Shown here: positions 1-8,647 of the stretch, in pieces
Layout of the letters: each line of letters starts with the position of its first letter
Position numbering within the stretch: position 1 is the first letter of the stretch
Source of the DNA: Archangium violaceum Cb vi76
GTDB taxonomy: Bacteria; Myxococcota; Myxococcia; Myxococcales; Myxococcaceae
Assembly (NCBI RefSeq): GCF_000733295.1
Contig: NZ_JPMI01000426.1
Span: 1 to 39,374 of the forward strand
Direction: 5' to 3'
DNA: 39,374 bases
The notes under the pieces: generated by a model
The model's database searches: none
Seen by the model: only the letters and a program-made list of their open reading frames with translations
What the model was told of the DNA's origin: nothing
Made by a program: the position numbers and the translations under genes

Positions 1-6
1 ACGGTG

Positions 7-759
7 TCAGCGCGGGTTCAGCGGCTCACCTGGCGGGGTGCCAGCATCATCGGGAGGCTTGGGCCGATTCACGGTGACGCGGTCCTCCAGCGGCACACGG
101 CCCACGGACTGACGGAACAGCTCCCAGAGTGCCTTCCGGTGCCCCTCCGGAGTGGTGGTGCCCGTCAGCACCAGTCCGGCCCCGTGATAGCTCACGCCGA
201 GGCCCAGGCCCTTCAACACCGGCGTCAAGGTCCCCAGTTGCTCCTGGAGCAGGGGCAACTCGAAGGTCAGCTCCAGCTCACGCGCCAGGAACGCGTCCGT
301 CTTCAGCAGCGCGCGCAGCGCCTCACGGCAGCGCGTGTCCTTCGCCTCGGCCGTCAGGCCCCGCTCGGCCCCCTGGCTCACCTTGAGTCCCGGGCAGGCC
401 TTGCGCGCCGCGGCCACCAGGGGCTCCGAGGCGGGCAGGGGCTCGGGAGGCGTCCCCACCACCAGCCTCCACACGGCGAACTTCCCCTCGGCGTACAGCA
501 ACAGCAGGGTCCGCCCGGGCTTGAGCCCCGTGAGCAACAGCTCGTTGCTGCCCTCGAGTATCTCCGCGGTGGCGATGGACGGGTCCTCCACCTCCACGAA
601 GTCCACGACGCTCAGCTTGTGGAAGCGCTCCTTGCCCGGCTCCAGCGGCATCACCAGGTCCACCGGCCAGGCCAGGGCCTGGAGGGGCGACAGCGCCATC
701 AGGAGGGCGGCCAGGGAAGCGAGCAATGGAAGGGCCCTGCGGCTCACTGGTGGACGCAT
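7..759 (-). CDS. Secreted protein with pilus/secretin N-terminal domain
   Basis: A protein of 250 residues that starts with an Arg-containing, Leu/Ala-rich signal peptide (about residues 1-30, likely cleaved after ALA). Residues about 33-105 resemble the T2SS/T3SS pilus N-terminal domain found at the start of CpaC/RcpA-type secretins: a basic/hydrophobic strand, then VEDPSIATAEIL, then LLLTGLKPGRTLLLLYAEG. The rest (residues 110-230) has a second region with CRE-ALRALLK and LEDRVTVNRP that I do not recognise. There is no secretin pore domain, so it is probably a periplasmic accessory protein and not a secretin itself. The C-terminus is Pro-rich. It is divergent from the CNNM/CBS gene, with about 63 bases between the starts. 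The domain call is by pattern, and the function is inferred. Confidence 0.7.
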   Translation of the reverse strand: MRPPVSRRALPLLASLAALLMALSPLQALAWPVDLVMPLEPGKERFHKLSVVDFVEVEDPSIATAEILEGSNELLLTGLKPGRTLLLLYAEGKFAVWRLVVGTPPEPLPASEPLVAAARKACPGLKVSQGAERGLTAEAKDTRCREALRALLKTDAFLARELELTFELPLLQEQLGTLTPVLKGLGLGVSYHGAGLVLTGTTTPEGHRKALWELFRQSVGRVPLEDRVTVNRPKPPDDAGTPPGEPLNPR

Positions 760-822
760 CGCACCCAGTTCCTCTCGGAAAGTGTGCGTCTTCTCTTACC
801 ACGGGCTATGTAGGAAGGCCCT

Positions 823-2172
823 ATGCCTACTTGGGTCCTCTGGACCGCCTGCCTGGCCCTCATCCTGCTCCGGGGCTTCGTCGCCGCCGCCGAGTCCGCC
901 CTCTACGGCACCTCCGACCTGCGTGCCCAGGATCTGGCGAAGTCCACCCCGAAAGCCGGCGGCCGGGTGCTCCGGCACAAGACGGAGCGGGAGGCCACCG
1001 CCACCGCCCTGCGCATGGGCAGCGTGCTGTGCGGCTTCCTCGCCGCCGCCATCGGCTCCTTCGTGCCCCCGCAGCTGCTGGACTTCAAGCGCTGGGGCGA
1101 TGCCTTCTGGCTGGAGGTGGCCACGGTGCTCGCGGGCGCCCTGCTGGTGGGCGTGCTCGCCGCCCTCATCGAGGTGACGATGCGCGGCCTGGCCAACGCC
1201 GGCCCCGAGCGCTGGGCGTTGCGCCTGTCCTGGCTCGTCTCGGTGCTCGTCTTCCTCTTCTACCCGCCCATGCGGCTGCTCATGGCCCCCATCAACCTCG
1301 TGGCCCGTGGCTTCGGCCGCACCTTGCGCTTCGAGCCTCCGCCTCCACCCCTCGAGGAGCTGGAGAAGCTGCTCGCCGCCCAGGCCGCCAAGGAGGAGGT
1401 GGACCAGAGCGCGCCCCAGCTCATCCGCTCCATCTTCGAGCTGTCCGACAAGCGCTGCCGCGACGTGATGGTGCCCCGCACCGAGGTGGTGTGCGTGGAC
1501 ATCTCCACCCCGCCCGAGCAGGTGTTGCGCCTGCTGGCCGAGGAGAACCACTCGCGCATCCCCGTCTACCGGGATGACGTGGACCACATCCTCGGCGTGC
1601 TGCACGCGCGCGACCTGATTCCGCTGCTCCAGCATCCGGAGCTCATCGTCCTGCAGGACATCATCCGTCCGGCCCACTTCGTGCCGTGGCTCAAGCCGAT
1701 TGGAGATCTGCTGCGCGAGATGCAGCGCAAGAAGATCCACATGGCCATCGTCGTGGACGAGTACGGCGGCTTCATGGGGATCGTCACGTTGGAGGACATC
1801 CTCCGGGAGATCGTCGGCGACATCGGCGACGAGTTCGAGGTGGAGGAGAAGCAGGTGGAGAAGCAGCAGGACGGGAGCTTCCTGGTGGACGCCGCCATGG
1901 AGGTGGAGCAGTTCACCCAGGCCTTCGGCTTCTCGCTGCCGGACGGCGACTTCGACACGCTGGGTGGCTTCCTGTCGTCGCTGGCCGGGCACCTGCCGGA
2001 CGTGGGCGAGCGCTTCACCTACAACGGCTGGGCCTTCACGGTGCACGCCAAGGAAGGCGCGCGCATCGACCGCGTGCGGATGACGAAGCTCAAGACGTCC
2101 AGCAAGGAGCCCGCCGCGGCGACCAAGGACGGGGCGGGCAAGGACGGCGCGGGCCAGGAGCTCAAGGCCTGA
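823..2172 (+). CDS. Hemolysin-family CNNM/CBS/CorC membrane protein
   Basis: A protein of 449 residues with the standard hemolysin C/CorC-type layout. The N-terminal CNNM membrane domain (about residues 1-160) has several hydrophobic helices and the early FVAAAESAL segment typical of the family. A cytoplasmic tandem CBS pair follows (about 195-340), including RDVMVPRTEVVCVD and IHMAIVVDEYGGFMGIVTLEDILREIVGDI. The C-terminal CorC_HlyC domain (about 350-425) contains DFDTLGGFLSSLAGHLPDVG. The tail is Lys/Ala/Gly-rich low complexity. Family members are linked to Mg2+/Co2+ efflux or tolerance; the old name hemolysin is historical. A good AGGAAGG lies 4 bases before the ATG. It appears monocistronic. 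Confidence 0.92.
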   Translation: MPTWVLWTACLALILLRGFVAAAESALYGTSDLRAQDLAKSTPKAGGRVLRHKTEREATATALRMGSVLCGFLAAAIGSFVPPQLLDFKRWGDAFWLEVATVLAGALLVGVLAALIEVTMRGLANAGPERWALRLSWLVSVLVFLFYPPMRLLMAPINLVARGFGRTLRFEPPPPPLEELEKLLAAQAAKEEVDQSAPQLIRSIFELSDKRCRDVMVPRTEVVCVDISTPPEQVLRLLAEENHSRIPVYRDDVDHILGVLHARDLIPLLQHPELIVLQDIIRPAHFVPWLKPIGDLLREMQRKKIHMAIVVDEYGGFMGIVTLEDILREIVGDIGDEFEVEEKQVEKQQDGSFLVDAAMEVEQFTQAFGFSLPDGDFDTLGGFLSSLAGHLPDVGERFTYNGWAFTVHAKEGARIDRVRMTKLKTSSKEPAAATKDGAGKDGAGQELKA

Positions 2173-2250
2173 CGTCCGCCGGAGCCTCGGGTCAACACCG
2201 ACTTCGGGTAGACCGGGCAGGTTGCCCATCCCCGGCTCCGCACTGTCCCG

Positions 2251-2877
2251 TCAATAGACGATGCAGTCGAACTGCTCAATGACGGTGCGGATCTCTTCGA
2301 GCGACGCCTCAAGCCGTTCAGCCAGGACTGGGGCGTAATAGGTCAAGGCCCTGGTAGGAACTGGATGGGTGTGGAGCTCCTCCACGATGACGTCACCGAC
2401 CAGACCCGGCCACGTCACGCCGCGCAGTTGGGGGGCTCGCCCGATGGGGTCCAGGATGGTGAAGCAGGGCCACCTGGGAAAGCGGATGGTGGCGGGGTCA
2501 CAGCTCATGATGCGGCAGGCGTCCAGCCGGGCCTCGGTGAAGTCACAGTCCTGAATGGACCCGTGCCCCGCTCTCTCCGAGTACTCGGGCCAGTGCCCGA
2601 AATCGCACCCTGTCAGCCGCCCTTTGAACCTGCACCCCTTGAGTGATGAGAACACCCAATCCTGGTGGTTCCTCAATTCCTGCTTCACTTCGAAGGTGCA
2701 GTCGATGAACCGCGTACCTTGGTCGAAGATCAGGTTCCTGCCGGAGACCTTCAGGACGAGGGTGCAATTCCTGAACGTCACATTGGAACCAAGGAAGTAG
2801 AGCGAGCCCTTGTCGGTCAGCTCCAGCCGCTCGTTTTCGATTTCCCGGTCCTCGTAGAAAACCTTGTTGTAGAGCAT
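2251..2877 (-). CDS. Candidate immunity protein for the SitA-like toxin
   Basis: A protein of 208 residues with no signal peptide and no recognised enzyme motif. The middle (about residues 30-125) has loosely periodic strands with small/aromatic and Cys positions (FRNCTLVL, FIDCTF, LKGCRFKG, LTGCDFG, IQDCDF, ARLDACRI), suggesting a pentapeptide-repeat-like right-handed beta-helix. The C-terminal 40 residues look alpha-helical (LAERLEASLEEIRTVIEQ). It starts 11 bases after the stop of the lipoprotein toxin gene and is surely cotranscribed with it. By eye the base composition is less GC-rich than the flanking housekeeping genes, as is common for polymorphic-toxin immunity genes. The immunity role is inferred from position only; I could not assign it to a named SitI family. 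Confidence 0.6.
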   Translation of the reverse strand: MLYNKVFYEDREIENERLELTDKGSLYFLGSNVTFRNCTLVLKVSGRNLIFDQGTRFIDCTFEVKQELRNHQDWVFSSLKGCRFKGRLTGCDFGHWPEYSERAGHGSIQDCDFTEARLDACRIMSCDPATIRFPRWPCFTILDPIGRAPQLRGVTWPGLVGDVIVEELHTHPVPTRALTYYAPVLAERLEASLEEIRTVIEQFDCIVY

Positions 2878-2888
2878 CCGCCGCCCTC

Positions 2889-4571
2889 TCAGAAGGTGAG
2901 CATCCGGAAGAACTCGCCTGCCATTCGTCGGCCATGCCGCGCCAGATTCGACTCCGTTCCCGAGAGGATCTCGTATTTGAAGCCACCCGGGACTTCCACA
3001 TCAACTCCCTTGTTCCGGCTGAAGTTGTAGAGGTGCTTGAACTGACGGCTGACTTCGTTCTCGACAAAGCGCCCCCGGGCCTCCCGCTCCAGCAGCCGCG
3101 CCAGCCAGTACTCGCCTTTTCTCTGAGCCTCGGCGATGGCCCGCTTTTCGGCGCCCGAAAGCCTGTGGGGTCCCCACTTCCTCGCGGCCTGGGTGACAGC
3201 CTCCTGGAGCATGTCACCTACCCTGTCCTCGACAGGGATGTCCGCCACCGACCTGCCTCGGGGAATGTGCCAGCGCGGGCCGTCGCTCAGTTGCACCTGG
3301 CGGTTGCCGCCCCGGTGCCGGATGACGGTGGTGGCGGAGCGGCCTCCCGGCGCCATTTCCGTCCCATGCCCCGGTCCCTTCTTGAGCATCACCACGGCCA
3401 GGGGGCCTTGCGGTGAGGTGGCCACCCTCTCCGCCGCCGCCACCGCCCGGGCCAGCGCCCCCTCCGAGGCGATTGCCGCCTCCGTGCCTTCCAGCCGGCC
3501 CATGACGGCCGCCCCGCCTTGCGCGTTGAACTGCGCTCCCGCCAGACGGAAGCCCGGCAGTGACTTCACCCGCGCCATCACCTGCCCCAGCGTGTGCCCG
3601 CTCAAGCTGGCCACCGCCAGAATCATCGCCCTCGCCGCGTCCTCGCCCAGCCCCCTGCCGAACTGCGCACCGGCCGCGCGCAATTCCGCGAAGGTGGTGG
3701 CATGGTGCGCCGCGTCCGCCATGCGCGCCCAGCCATCCATCAGCCCGTACACCGTGCCCAGGCCCAGGTAGCCGATGAGCAGCAGGGTCATGCCAGCGGC
3801 CAGGGCCTTGGTGGTCGGCTCGGGCACCAGCCACATGGCGCAGTAGAGGGCCAGCGTCCACACAACCATGGAGACGAGCGCCCGGGTGTCCAGCAACTCG
3901 CGGCCCAGCGCCCCCTTCGTCTCCTCCAGCACGTGGCCCAAGGCAATGGATAGGGCCAACACGCGTCGGTCCTCGGCGCTCAGGTATGGCCCATCGTCCA
4001 GCAGGGCCCGGCAGTCACCACCCCCCTCGGGCGCACACCATGCCAGGTAGTCGTCTCTCACGGCCGCTTCGGCCTCGGGAGTGAGGGAGACGGGGCCCGT
4101 CTGGTGCTCGGGTATCCAGGTGAGGCCCTGGCCCGCGTACGCCTCCAGCCGCCAGTGGCCCGAGGCTTCCACCCACTCCGCCTCGGCCGGCGGCCCCCCA
4201 GTGGCGAGCAACGCGCGGGCGGCTTGCTGGGGTGTCATTGTCCCCAGCCGCACCTCCCGGGCGAGCCGATGGAAGGCGCGCTGGAACTCGGCCGGGGGGA
4301 TGCGCACCGGCCGGGTGGCAACGGCCCCGGGCTCCAGGAAGTCCACCTCGTACACCGTGGCCGACTCCAGGCCTGGCTCCACCGGGGCCGCCACCCGCTC
4401 CCGGGCAGCCGGCGGGGACGTGCGCGGAGGGGCGCGGCCGCCTGTGAGGAGACCGCCGTGGGGCGTGCTCGTGGCACACGCGAACTGGAACAGGATGAGG
4501 AGGGCCCAGGTACCAGAACGGCGGCCCAGGCCCGGGCCCTGGGCGCGAGCGTCAGGAAGACGGGTGGACAC
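2889..4571 (-). CDS. SitA-like polymorphic toxin lipoprotein
   Basis: I place the start at the GTG at 4571, because GGAGG lies 6 bases upstream; the longer open frame to 4808 runs into the divergent kinase leader. This gives 560 residues. Residues 1-31 are a basic/hydrophobic signal (ALLILFQFA) ending at Cys32, a lipobox-like site. Next come an extracytoplasmic region and a conserved core with two hydrophobic helices (about 230-277). A segment FAELRAAGAQFGRGLGEDAARAMILAVASLSG and an RHRGGNRQVQLSDG/WHIPRG stretch follow. The last 60 residues (about 498-560) carry GVDVEV and KYEILSGTESN, compatible with a PD-(D/E)XK-type nuclease. In myxobacteria, SitA lipoproteins are delivered to kin cells by TraA/TraB outer membrane exchange and are neutralised by a cognate SitI protein. 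The assignment rests on architecture and remembered family resemblance. Confidence 0.72.
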   Translation of the reverse strand: MSTRLPDARAQGPGLGRRSGTWALLILFQFACATSTPHGGLLTGGRAPPRTSPPAARERVAAPVEPGLESATVYEVDFLEPGAVATRPVRIPPAEFQRAFHRLAREVRLGTMTPQQAARALLATGGPPAEAEWVEASGHWRLEAYAGQGLTWIPEHQTGPVSLTPEAEAAVRDDYLAWCAPEGGGDCRALLDDGPYLSAEDRRVLALSIALGHVLEETKGALGRELLDTRALVSMVVWTLALYCAMWLVPEPTTKALAAGMTLLLIGYLGLGTVYGLMDGWARMADAAHHATTFAELRAAGAQFGRGLGEDAARAMILAVASLSGHTLGQVMARVKSLPGFRLAGAQFNAQGGAAVMGRLEGTEAAIASEGALARAVAAAERVATSPQGPLAVVMLKKGPGHGTEMAPGGRSATTVIRHRGGNRQVQLSDGPRWHIPRGRSVADIPVEDRVGDMLQEAVTQAARKWGPHRLSGAEKRAIAEAQRKGEYWLARLLEREARGRFVENEVSRQFKHLYNFSRNKGVDVEVPGGFKYEILSGTESNLARHGRRMAGEFFRMLTF

Positions 4572-4798
4572 GGCGGACCTCCGGAAGCGGGGCGGGCAGA
4601 TGCCGCCGCCCCGGAAGTACACGCAACCGCGGGCGCCTCCGTCAAGCCACCAGGTTGGCCCAGGAGAGCAGGACGCCATGGGTAGGCAGGAGCCGCGCAC
4701 GACACCGGCTCCGAGTGAGGAGGGCGATGGGCGCGCGTTGCATGGCCCCGGCCGGGTGCTCGACCTGCTACGTTGAGGTTCTACGAGGTAGGCCCCGC

Positions 4799-6571
4799 GT
4801 GTCCACACCTTCGCCCTCCCCCGCCCCCGCTCCTCCCGTCCCCTTGCACGGCGTGGGTGCCGTGAATCCGCTCGACGTCCCTCCGCTGCCCGTTGGCACG
4901 CTCATTGGCGGAGACGTGGTGGAGGGGGTGCTGGGCCGCGGCGGCTTCGCCATCGTCTACCGGGTGCGCAGCCCCGAGGGCCACCTGTTCGCCCTCAAGA
5001 TGCTGCCGCTGGAGGAGGGCTCCGAACGCACCGAGCGCGCCTGGCGCGAGCTGTCGCTGGGCATGCTGCTGTACCACCCCAACCTCGGGCGCCAGGTGGG
5101 CGCGGGCCAGTGGCCCGAGGACAAGCCGCGCTTCCTGTGGCTGAAGCTGAAGCTGGTGGAAGGCCCCACCCTGGGCAAGTGGGGGCTGGAGCCCGAACGC
5201 ACCGTGGGCGAGGTGGTGGACCGGGTGCTGGAGGTGGTGCGCGGCCTCGCGGTGATGCACGAGGCGCGGGTGGTGCACCGTGACGTGAAGGAGGCCAACA
5301 TCCTGGTGCACCTGGGCACCGGCCAGGCGGTGCTGGTGGACTTCGGCGTGGGCTACCACGAGGGCGACCCGACACTGACGAAGGGAATGTTTCCCCCGGG
5401 CACGCTGCCCTACCGCGCCCCCGAGGCGTGGGCCTATGGCCGTGCACACGCGGGAGAGCCGGGCGCGCACTACCGGGCCGGTCCGGGAGACGACCTGTAC
5501 GCGGTGGGCGTCGTCCTCTACCGGCTGCTGACGGGCCGCTTTCCCTTCCGGCCCGCCGAGCACGGGGGAGAGGACGTGGAGGCGGTGCTGCACCAGAAGC
5601 CCCTGCCGCCGCACCTCATCAACCCGAGCGTGCCCCGAGCGGTGGAGGAAGTGTGCCTGCGGCTGCTGTCCAAGACGCCCGAGGGGCGCTACCCGGGCGC
5701 GGTGGCACTGTACGAGGCGCTGGAGGAGTTGAGGGCCCGGACGGACGTGGTGTGGACGGCACCGTTGCACCCGGAGCGCCGGCCCGCCGTGGAGCCACGG
5801 GCGCACGGGTGGCGGATGCTGGCGGCGGTGGGCGTGGGGTTGGCCGTGGCGCTGGGGGCCTGGTGGCTCACTCCTGGCCAGGAAATGGCGCCGGGAGGGC
5901 CCGCGCCGGAACCTGTGCGAGCCGTGGCCGCGCCTCCCGCCGAGACGCCCCCTCCCCCGGCCGCCGCCCCGCCGCTGGCGCTCCGAAAGGACAGTGCCCC
6001 CGTGAAACAGCCAACCTCCGCACCCGCACCTGAAACCGCCCCCAAGCGCCGGGGAGCCGCCGTGCGCACCGCGTGTCTGGGACTCACCGGCGCCGCCTTG
6101 CAGGCCTGCATGGGCGCCCCGCAGCAGATGCCGTCCGAGCGCCCCGCGCCTCCGCCCCAGGCATGTCCCGCCGGGGCCGTGGAGGTCATGACAGGCACGC
6201 TTGGCTTGAGCCTCGGGGAGTGGTCGAGCGTGGACTGGAGCAGCGTGCGGGGCAGGGCCGTGCACGTGCACGAGGACGCAACCCTTCGCGTGCCGGGACA
6301 CTGGGAGGCGGGAGCGGACTATTTTGGCAAGGGCTACAAGGTGGCGCTGCCGGACCAGACCCGCCTCTTTGGGAAGCTCCATGTCCACAAGGGGCGGGTG
6401 TACGGCCGCTTCACCGAGGCGCGCACTCCCCTCGGAGTGGTGTACCCGATGTGCCTGGAACTGCTGGACACGGATGGCAACGTCGGCCTCGAACTGTGGC
6501 CCGGCAGCGGGCCGGGAAAGATGTTGGTGGACCCCGTCGTACGGGTGCGCGTGGTGGACGGCTTCAAGTAG
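4799..6571 (+). CDS. Transmembrane Ser/Thr protein kinase with C-terminal sensor domain
   Basis: From the GTG at 4799 (GAGG about 10 bases upstream) the protein has 590 residues. The Hanks-type kinase domain covers about residues 33-315: glycine loop GRGGFAIVYRV (46-56), Lys67 in FALKML, catalytic HRDVKEANIL (160-169), DFG at 181-183, and YRAPEAW (205-211). One membrane helix (about 338-357) is followed by a Pro/Ala-rich linker and a globular extracytoplasmic domain (about 440-590) that I do not recognise. An open frame continues upstream to 4655, but the N-terminus it adds is Arg/Cys-rich and looks non-coding. It is divergent from the toxin gene and 90 bases upstream of a DUF2381 gene, a pairing I associate with myxobacterial genomes. 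The catalytic residues look intact. Confidence 0.88.
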   Translation: MSTPSPSPAPAPPVPLHGVGAVNPLDVPPLPVGTLIGGDVVEGVLGRGGFAIVYRVRSPEGHLFALKMLPLEEGSERTERAWRELSLGMLLYHPNLGRQVGAGQWPEDKPRFLWLKLKLVEGPTLGKWGLEPERTVGEVVDRVLEVVRGLAVMHEARVVHRDVKEANILVHLGTGQAVLVDFGVGYHEGDPTLTKGMFPPGTLPYRAPEAWAYGRAHAGEPGAHYRAGPGDDLYAVGVVLYRLLTGRFPFRPAEHGGEDVEAVLHQKPLPPHLINPSVPRAVEEVCLRLLSKTPEGRYPGAVALYEALEELRARTDVVWTAPLHPERRPAVEPRAHGWRMLAAVGVGLAVALGAWWLTPGQEMAPGGPAPEPVRAVAAPPAETPPPPAAAPPLALRKDSAPVKQPTSAPAPETAPKRRGAAVRTACLGLTGAALQACMGAPQQMPSERPAPPPQACPAGAVEVMTGTLGLSLGEWSSVDWSSVRGRAVHVHEDATLRVPGHWEAGADYFGKGYKVALPDQTRLFGKLHVHKGRVYGRFTEARTPLGVVYPMCLELLDTDGNVGLELWPGSGPGKMLVDPVVRVRVVDGFK

Positions 6572-6661
6572 AGGCGTCTCGAAGCCGGGATGGACACGAC
6601 CGGGCAGGAGGTGTGGTAGAGCCCCACTCCTCCGGTCTCGTCCTCGTGAGGTGTCTTCCTC

Positions 6662-7591
6662 ATGCCCGTGCTCTCCGCCGCCCTGTTGCGACTCGTGTTG
6701 CTTGCCGCTCCCGTGGAGGGCACCGCGCCGCTTGCCTGTGAAACGGGCACGCGCCACCTGGAGCTGACCGCTGACACGCCCGGCGAGGCACTCGCGGTGT
6801 GCATCCACCCGGGACTGCCCACCAGCTTCCTCTTCGACGCGAAGCTGGCTCGTGTGGAGTGGCCTGGGCGGGAGCGGTTCGTCGTGATGACGGCGGAGAG
6901 GGGGCTCACCCTCGTGCCACTGGGAGCCCTGGCGCGGGGCGAGCGCGTGCCGGTGAGTTTCACCTTCGAGGATGGCGCGGACCCGGCGGGCGTGCGCTTC
7001 TCGCTGGTGGTGCATCCGTCCGAGGCCGCGCGGCTGGTGCGGGTGACACATCAGCCGCGCTCGCTCGAGTCCTACCGGGAAGGCGAGCAGCAGGCGCGGG
7101 CGGAAGCTCGGCGATGCGGGGAGGACAAGGCGCGCCTGGAGGCGGAGTGTGGCGGACAGCGGGGAATGCTGGGCCTGCTCGCCCAGGAGCTGCTGAGGGA
7201 GGGGGGCATCGCCGATAAAAACATCATCAAGAGCGTCACCTCGCATCCGGGCAACACCCTCGAGTCCGTGGAAGCACACAGCTACCGCTTGGACACCGGG
7301 CGTGTGGAAGGCGGGCACAAGGTGGTGCGACTGCTCGTGAAGCAATTGCTCCAAAACCACGGGAGCACGCCCTGGACGCCCGCGGGGGCGGTGCTGGTGG
7401 GGCCGAAGGGCGAGGAGCGGAAGGCGCTGGGCGTGTGGACACGGGAGCCCCTTGCTCCGGGCGAGAAGCGCGTCGTCGGGATGGAGGTGGAGATGACGGA
7501 GGAGGCGGCGCGTGGAACCTTCACCCTGAAGTGGTGGGGCCAGGAGGAGGGCAGTGGGTACGAGCTCTTCGAGGGGGTGGTGTTTCCGTAG
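6662..7591 (+). CDS. DUF2381 family protein
   Basis: A protein of 309 residues with a signal peptide (about 1-20, ending near PVEG). It belongs by pattern to the myxobacterial paralogous family DUF2381. It has the N-terminal all-beta part (CETGTRHLELTADTPGEALAVCIHPG), the VSFTFEDGADPAGVRFSLVVHP segment, a central helical Arg/Glu-rich stretch with ARRCGEDKARLEAECG, and a C-terminal beta region ending in FTLKWWGQEEGSGYELFEGVVFP. The biochemical role of the family is unknown. It lies 90 bases after the membrane kinase on the same strand, so it may be a partner or substrate of the kinase's extracytoplasmic domain (inference). It is convergent with the Uma2-like gene, with 36 bases between the stops. 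Confidence 0.85.
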   Translation: MPVLSAALLRLVLLAAPVEGTAPLACETGTRHLELTADTPGEALAVCIHPGLPTSFLFDAKLARVEWPGRERFVVMTAERGLTLVPLGALARGERVPVSFTFEDGADPAGVRFSLVVHPSEAARLVRVTHQPRSLESYREGEQQARAEARRCGEDKARLEAECGGQRGMLGLLAQELLREGGIADKNIIKSVTSHPGNTLESVEAHSYRLDTGRVEGGHKVVRLLVKQLLQNHGSTPWTPAGAVLVGPKGEERKALGVWTREPLAPGEKRVVGMEVEMTEEAARGTFTLKWWGQEEGSGYELFEGVVFP

Positions 7592-7627
7592 TCTACTCCG
7601 GGCGGCTTGACTGGCCCCCGCCCAGGT

Positions 7628-8458
7628 TCAGCGCGAGCCGCCGCGCAACCGCTCCAGCTCAGCGAGGGCCTCGGCCAGCTTGCGCTCGGAGTCCTGGCGC
7701 CGCTCGGCCTCCTGAGCGAGCCGCTGCTCCAGCTCGGCGCGCACTTGCGCCTCCTCGGTGCGATGAGCCTCCGCCTCCCCCACCATCCGCTCGAGCGTGG
7801 CGATCATCTCGCCTGCCTCGGGCAGAGGGGCCCGGCCAAGGTAGAAGCGCAGCCGCTCGCCCTCGAGCTGCAACTCCAGTCCCAGGACCTCGGAGGTGTA
7901 GAAGCCCTGTTGGGGCACGATGGGCTGGTAGACACGCCGCCCCTCCCCGGCCAGCCGCCAGCCGGTCAACTTCAACCTTCCCCGGTCGAAGAGGAAATAC
8001 TCGCGAATGCCAAGCCGCGCGAAGCGCTCCACGTTGCGCTCCAGGTCCTTGCGCCGCTCGCCCGCGACATGAACCTCCAGGGCCAGGTCGAGCCCCTTGC
8101 GCTCGGCGCTCACCACCCAGCGCATGCGTGAGTGGGGCTCCACGTCCATGACGGCCAATACGTCGGGAGCGAACATGCGCTCGCCCGGGTAGTACACGGG
8201 CAACTCGCAAGCCAGGTACACCTTGCGCCCGACCCGGGAGAAGAACCCTCCCAGCACCTCGCGCACACGCACCTTGGCGTCGAAATGCGGATCCCCTTCG
8301 GGAGGATTGGCCTCGGAGACCGGAAATTCGGAAGGAAGACTGTCGACGACGTGGGCACGCTCCTCGGGCGTGAGCCGCTCCCAGATTTCTCGAGGCGGTG
8401 CACGCGGATCGTCTGGATCGACGCGGTAGGAATCAGCGCTCATGGTGCCCGTAGACAC
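7628..8458 (-). CDS. Uma2 family endonuclease-like protein (DUF820)
   Basis: I chose the GTG at 8458 because GGAGGG lies 7 bases upstream, giving 276 residues. The ATG at 8443 is the next in-frame start but has no nearby Shine-Dalgarno site. Residues about 15-190 match the Uma2/DUF820 restriction-endonuclease-like fold: ERLTPEERAHVVDSLPSEF near the N-terminus, MFAPDVLAVMD (the Asp of the PD motif), then GLDLALEVHVAGERRKDLERNVERFARLGIREYFLFD supplying the E-x-K-like acidic positions and the typical Y-F-FD strand. The last 70 residues form a Glu/Arg-rich coiled coil (EAHRTEEAQVRAELEQRLAQEAERR). These proteins are abundant in cyanobacteria and myxobacteria, and their function is poorly defined. 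Confidence 0.82.
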   Translation of the reverse strand: MSTGTMSADSYRVDPDDPRAPPREIWERLTPEERAHVVDSLPSEFPVSEANPPEGDPHFDAKVRVREVLGGFFSRVGRKVYLACELPVYYPGERMFAPDVLAVMDVEPHSRMRWVVSAERKGLDLALEVHVAGERRKDLERNVERFARLGIREYFLFDRGRLKLTGWRLAGEGRRVYQPIVPQQGFYTSEVLGLELQLEGERLRFYLGRAPLPEAGEMIATLERMVGEAEAHRTEEAQVRAELEQRLAQEAERRQDSERKLAEALAELERLRGGSR

Positions 8459-8647
8459 ACTAAGTCCCTCCTTGAAGGTGACCAAGCGGGTCCGAGACCA
8501 AGCGTCGCCTGGAAAGCGGCCAGCCGCCCACACGCCCGTCCCCCGAATCACCTTGGACGTAGGCCATGAAACGTGACTCGGGCGGTCAGGTCAAGGTCCG
8601 AGGTCTCAGGAGAAAGCCCCCGCATCCATGAACCTGACCCGCGAGCC

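Noticed and set aside
4738-4770. A TTGCAT... stretch upstream of the membrane kinase as a sigma70 promoter
   Set aside because: No -10-like hexamer at acceptable spacing; the match is not better than chance in this DNA.
4655-4798. Upstream extension of the membrane kinase to an ATG at 4655
   Set aside because: The extra residues (Arg/Cys-rich, CMAPAGCSTCYV) look non-coding, and a better ribosome site precedes the GTG at 4799.
4572-4808. Upstream extension of the toxin lipoprotein
   Set aside because: It would bury the signal peptide behind 79 residues; the GTG at 4571 has GGAGG 6 bases upstream and gives a normal lipoprotein signal.
4781-7360. An 859-codon antisense frame opposite the kinase and DUF2381 genes
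   Set aside because: It has His/Arg/Gly-rich composition with no domain, while the plus-strand genes have intact kinase motifs and a family match.
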